Assembly (NCBI GenBank): GCA_009692985.1
Contig: SHYF01000106.1
Span: forward strand, 1 to 6,193
Direction: 5' to 3'
From: Dehalococcoidia bacterium
GTDB lineage: Bacteria > Chloroflexota > Dehalococcoidia > Lucifugimonadales > SHYF01
DNA: 6,193 nucleotides
A model generated the notes under the pieces. That model was not told the DNA's origin and made no database searches. It worked only from the letters and a program-made list of their open reading frames with translations. Positions 5,564 to 6,193 of this stretch are shown one piece after another. A program made the position numbers and the translations under genes. The stretch's first letter is position 1. Each line of letters begins with the position of its first letter.

Positions 5564-6193
5564 CTACACGTCCAGGTTGCGGACCTCTCTAGCCCTGCTC
5601 TGGATGAACTCCCGCCGGGGTTCTACAACGTCTCCCATGAGCAGAGAGAACGTCTCATCGGCCCGGAGGGCATCCTCCGCCGTGACCAGGAGGAGAGTGC
5701 GCGTCGTTGGATTCATGGTAGTATCCCACAGTTGCTCCGGGTTCATTTCGCCCAGGCCCTTGTATCGCTGTATGTTGATGCCCGCGCTGTCGGCATTCGC
5801 GTCCACAACGTCCAGCAGATCTTGCCAGGGTAGATCGTTGCCAACCTCTTTGCCCCGTCGCTGGACCTGGTACGGCCCTCGCTCCACCAGCGCCCTTGCG
5901 GAGGGGTAAAGCGCGAAGCACCGCCGCATATGAGGGTGCTCGAAATAGTTGGTGGCTAGCTGGAATGTTGTCCCTGTCGGAAACTCCACCGCCATGCGTT
6001 CCTCTCCCGTTTTCTCATGACGGATTGCCTTGACAGCTATGTGGGCCTCCTGCATCCATGCCTCTACTTGGGCCATGATTTGCTTTGCGGGTGACTCTTT
6101 CTTGTACTCGTCTGCTACATTGGAGCGGAGGAGGGACAACATGAAGTCGGCGGGAATCTCCATGAGCCGCTCCATGTCTGACATAGCCTCTTG
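5564..6193 (-). CDS. gyrB: DNA gyrase subunit B, C-terminal part (runs off the window)
   Basis: The last 209 codons of gyrB, open through the right edge of the window; the Met encoded at 6182-6184 is internal. The gyrase B signature [15 protein letters not shown] is at visible residues 142-156, followed by [12 protein letters not shown] and the C-terminal [11 protein letters not shown]...VRNLDV ending typical of GyrB rather than ParE. This segment is the end of the TOPRIM region and the GyrA-contacting tail; with GyrA it introduces negative supercoils using ATP. The ATPase, transducer and TOPRIM DxD residues lie outside the window. Upstream of the signature is an inserted stretch (about residues 30-120) including [20 protein letters not shown], as seen in many GyrB proteins. 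It is convergent with comF and stops at TAG. No good terminator is seen apart from the hairpin at 5430-5451. Confidence 0.95.
   Translation of the reverse strand, partial: QEAMSDMERLMEIPADFMLSLLRSNVADEYKKESPAKQIMAQVEAWMQEAHIAVKAIRHEKTGEERMAVEFPTGTTFQLATNYFEHPHMRRCFALYPSARALVERGPYQVQRRGKEVGNDLPWQDLLDVVDANADSAGINIQRYKGLGEMNPEQLWDTTMNPTTRTLLLVTAEDALRADETFSLLMGDVVEPRREFIQSRAREVRNLDV

Noticed and set aside
5466..5909. 147-codon plus-strand frame opposite gyrB
   Set aside because: It overlaps the gyrB tail antisense, and its composition is Ser/Arg-rich without recognisable motifs.

Overview
This 6.2 kb, GC-rich bacterial window carries housekeeping genes, a small protein-sorting locus and one decayed gene. 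Compact genes with overlapping or closely coupled starts, a GyrB-type gyrase tail, a fused shikimate kinase/3-dehydroquinate synthase, and intergenic gaps filled with short dispersed palindromic repeats (CCTGAGCTTGTCGAAGG-like and CATTCTGAGGAGCGAAGC-like) together suggest Chloroflexota, perhaps Dehalococcoidia or SAR202-like. That assignment rests on recall of similar layouts, not on any search.

Layout, left to right. (1) 1-54: an imperfect palindrome of the dispersed repeat family. (2) 87-1155: a two-gene operon with an 8 nt overlap. It encodes an exosortase/archaeosortase-family transpeptidase (Cys85, Arg126, His145 visible) and a four-helix membrane protein that is probably its partner. 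A hairpin followed by a pyrimidine tract closes the operon at 1177-1208. (3) 1310-2968: a bifunctional AroK-AroB fusion giving two shikimate-pathway steps in one polypeptide, with all expected active-site motifs. (4) 2969-3198: a repeat-rich spacer with three repeat units in alternating orientation and an AT-rich patch. (5) 3199-4137: a DNA methyltransferase gene readable in one uninterrupted frame except for two in-frame TAG codons. It has no usable start codon and a TAA just upstream, so it looks like a recently inactivated pseudogene. (6) 4148-4232: a second, unrelated long palindrome. (7) 4252-5400: a probable promoter, a GYD-domain protein and a ComF-family phosphoribosyltransferase, the two genes only 30 nt apart. 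(8) 5401-5563: the spacer between convergent genes, with a hairpin reminiscent of IS200/IS605 ends and a partial repeat unit. (9) 5564-6193, minus strand: the C-terminal third of gyrB, running off the right edge.

The intact genes do not form one pathway: sorting of secreted proteins, aromatic biosynthesis, DNA uptake or nucleotide-related metabolism, and DNA topology are simply adjacent. The features most worth a second look are the amber-interrupted methyltransferase, the exosortase pair with no substrate in view, and the repeat units that occupy nearly every intergenic gap. I found no convincing wholly new system.
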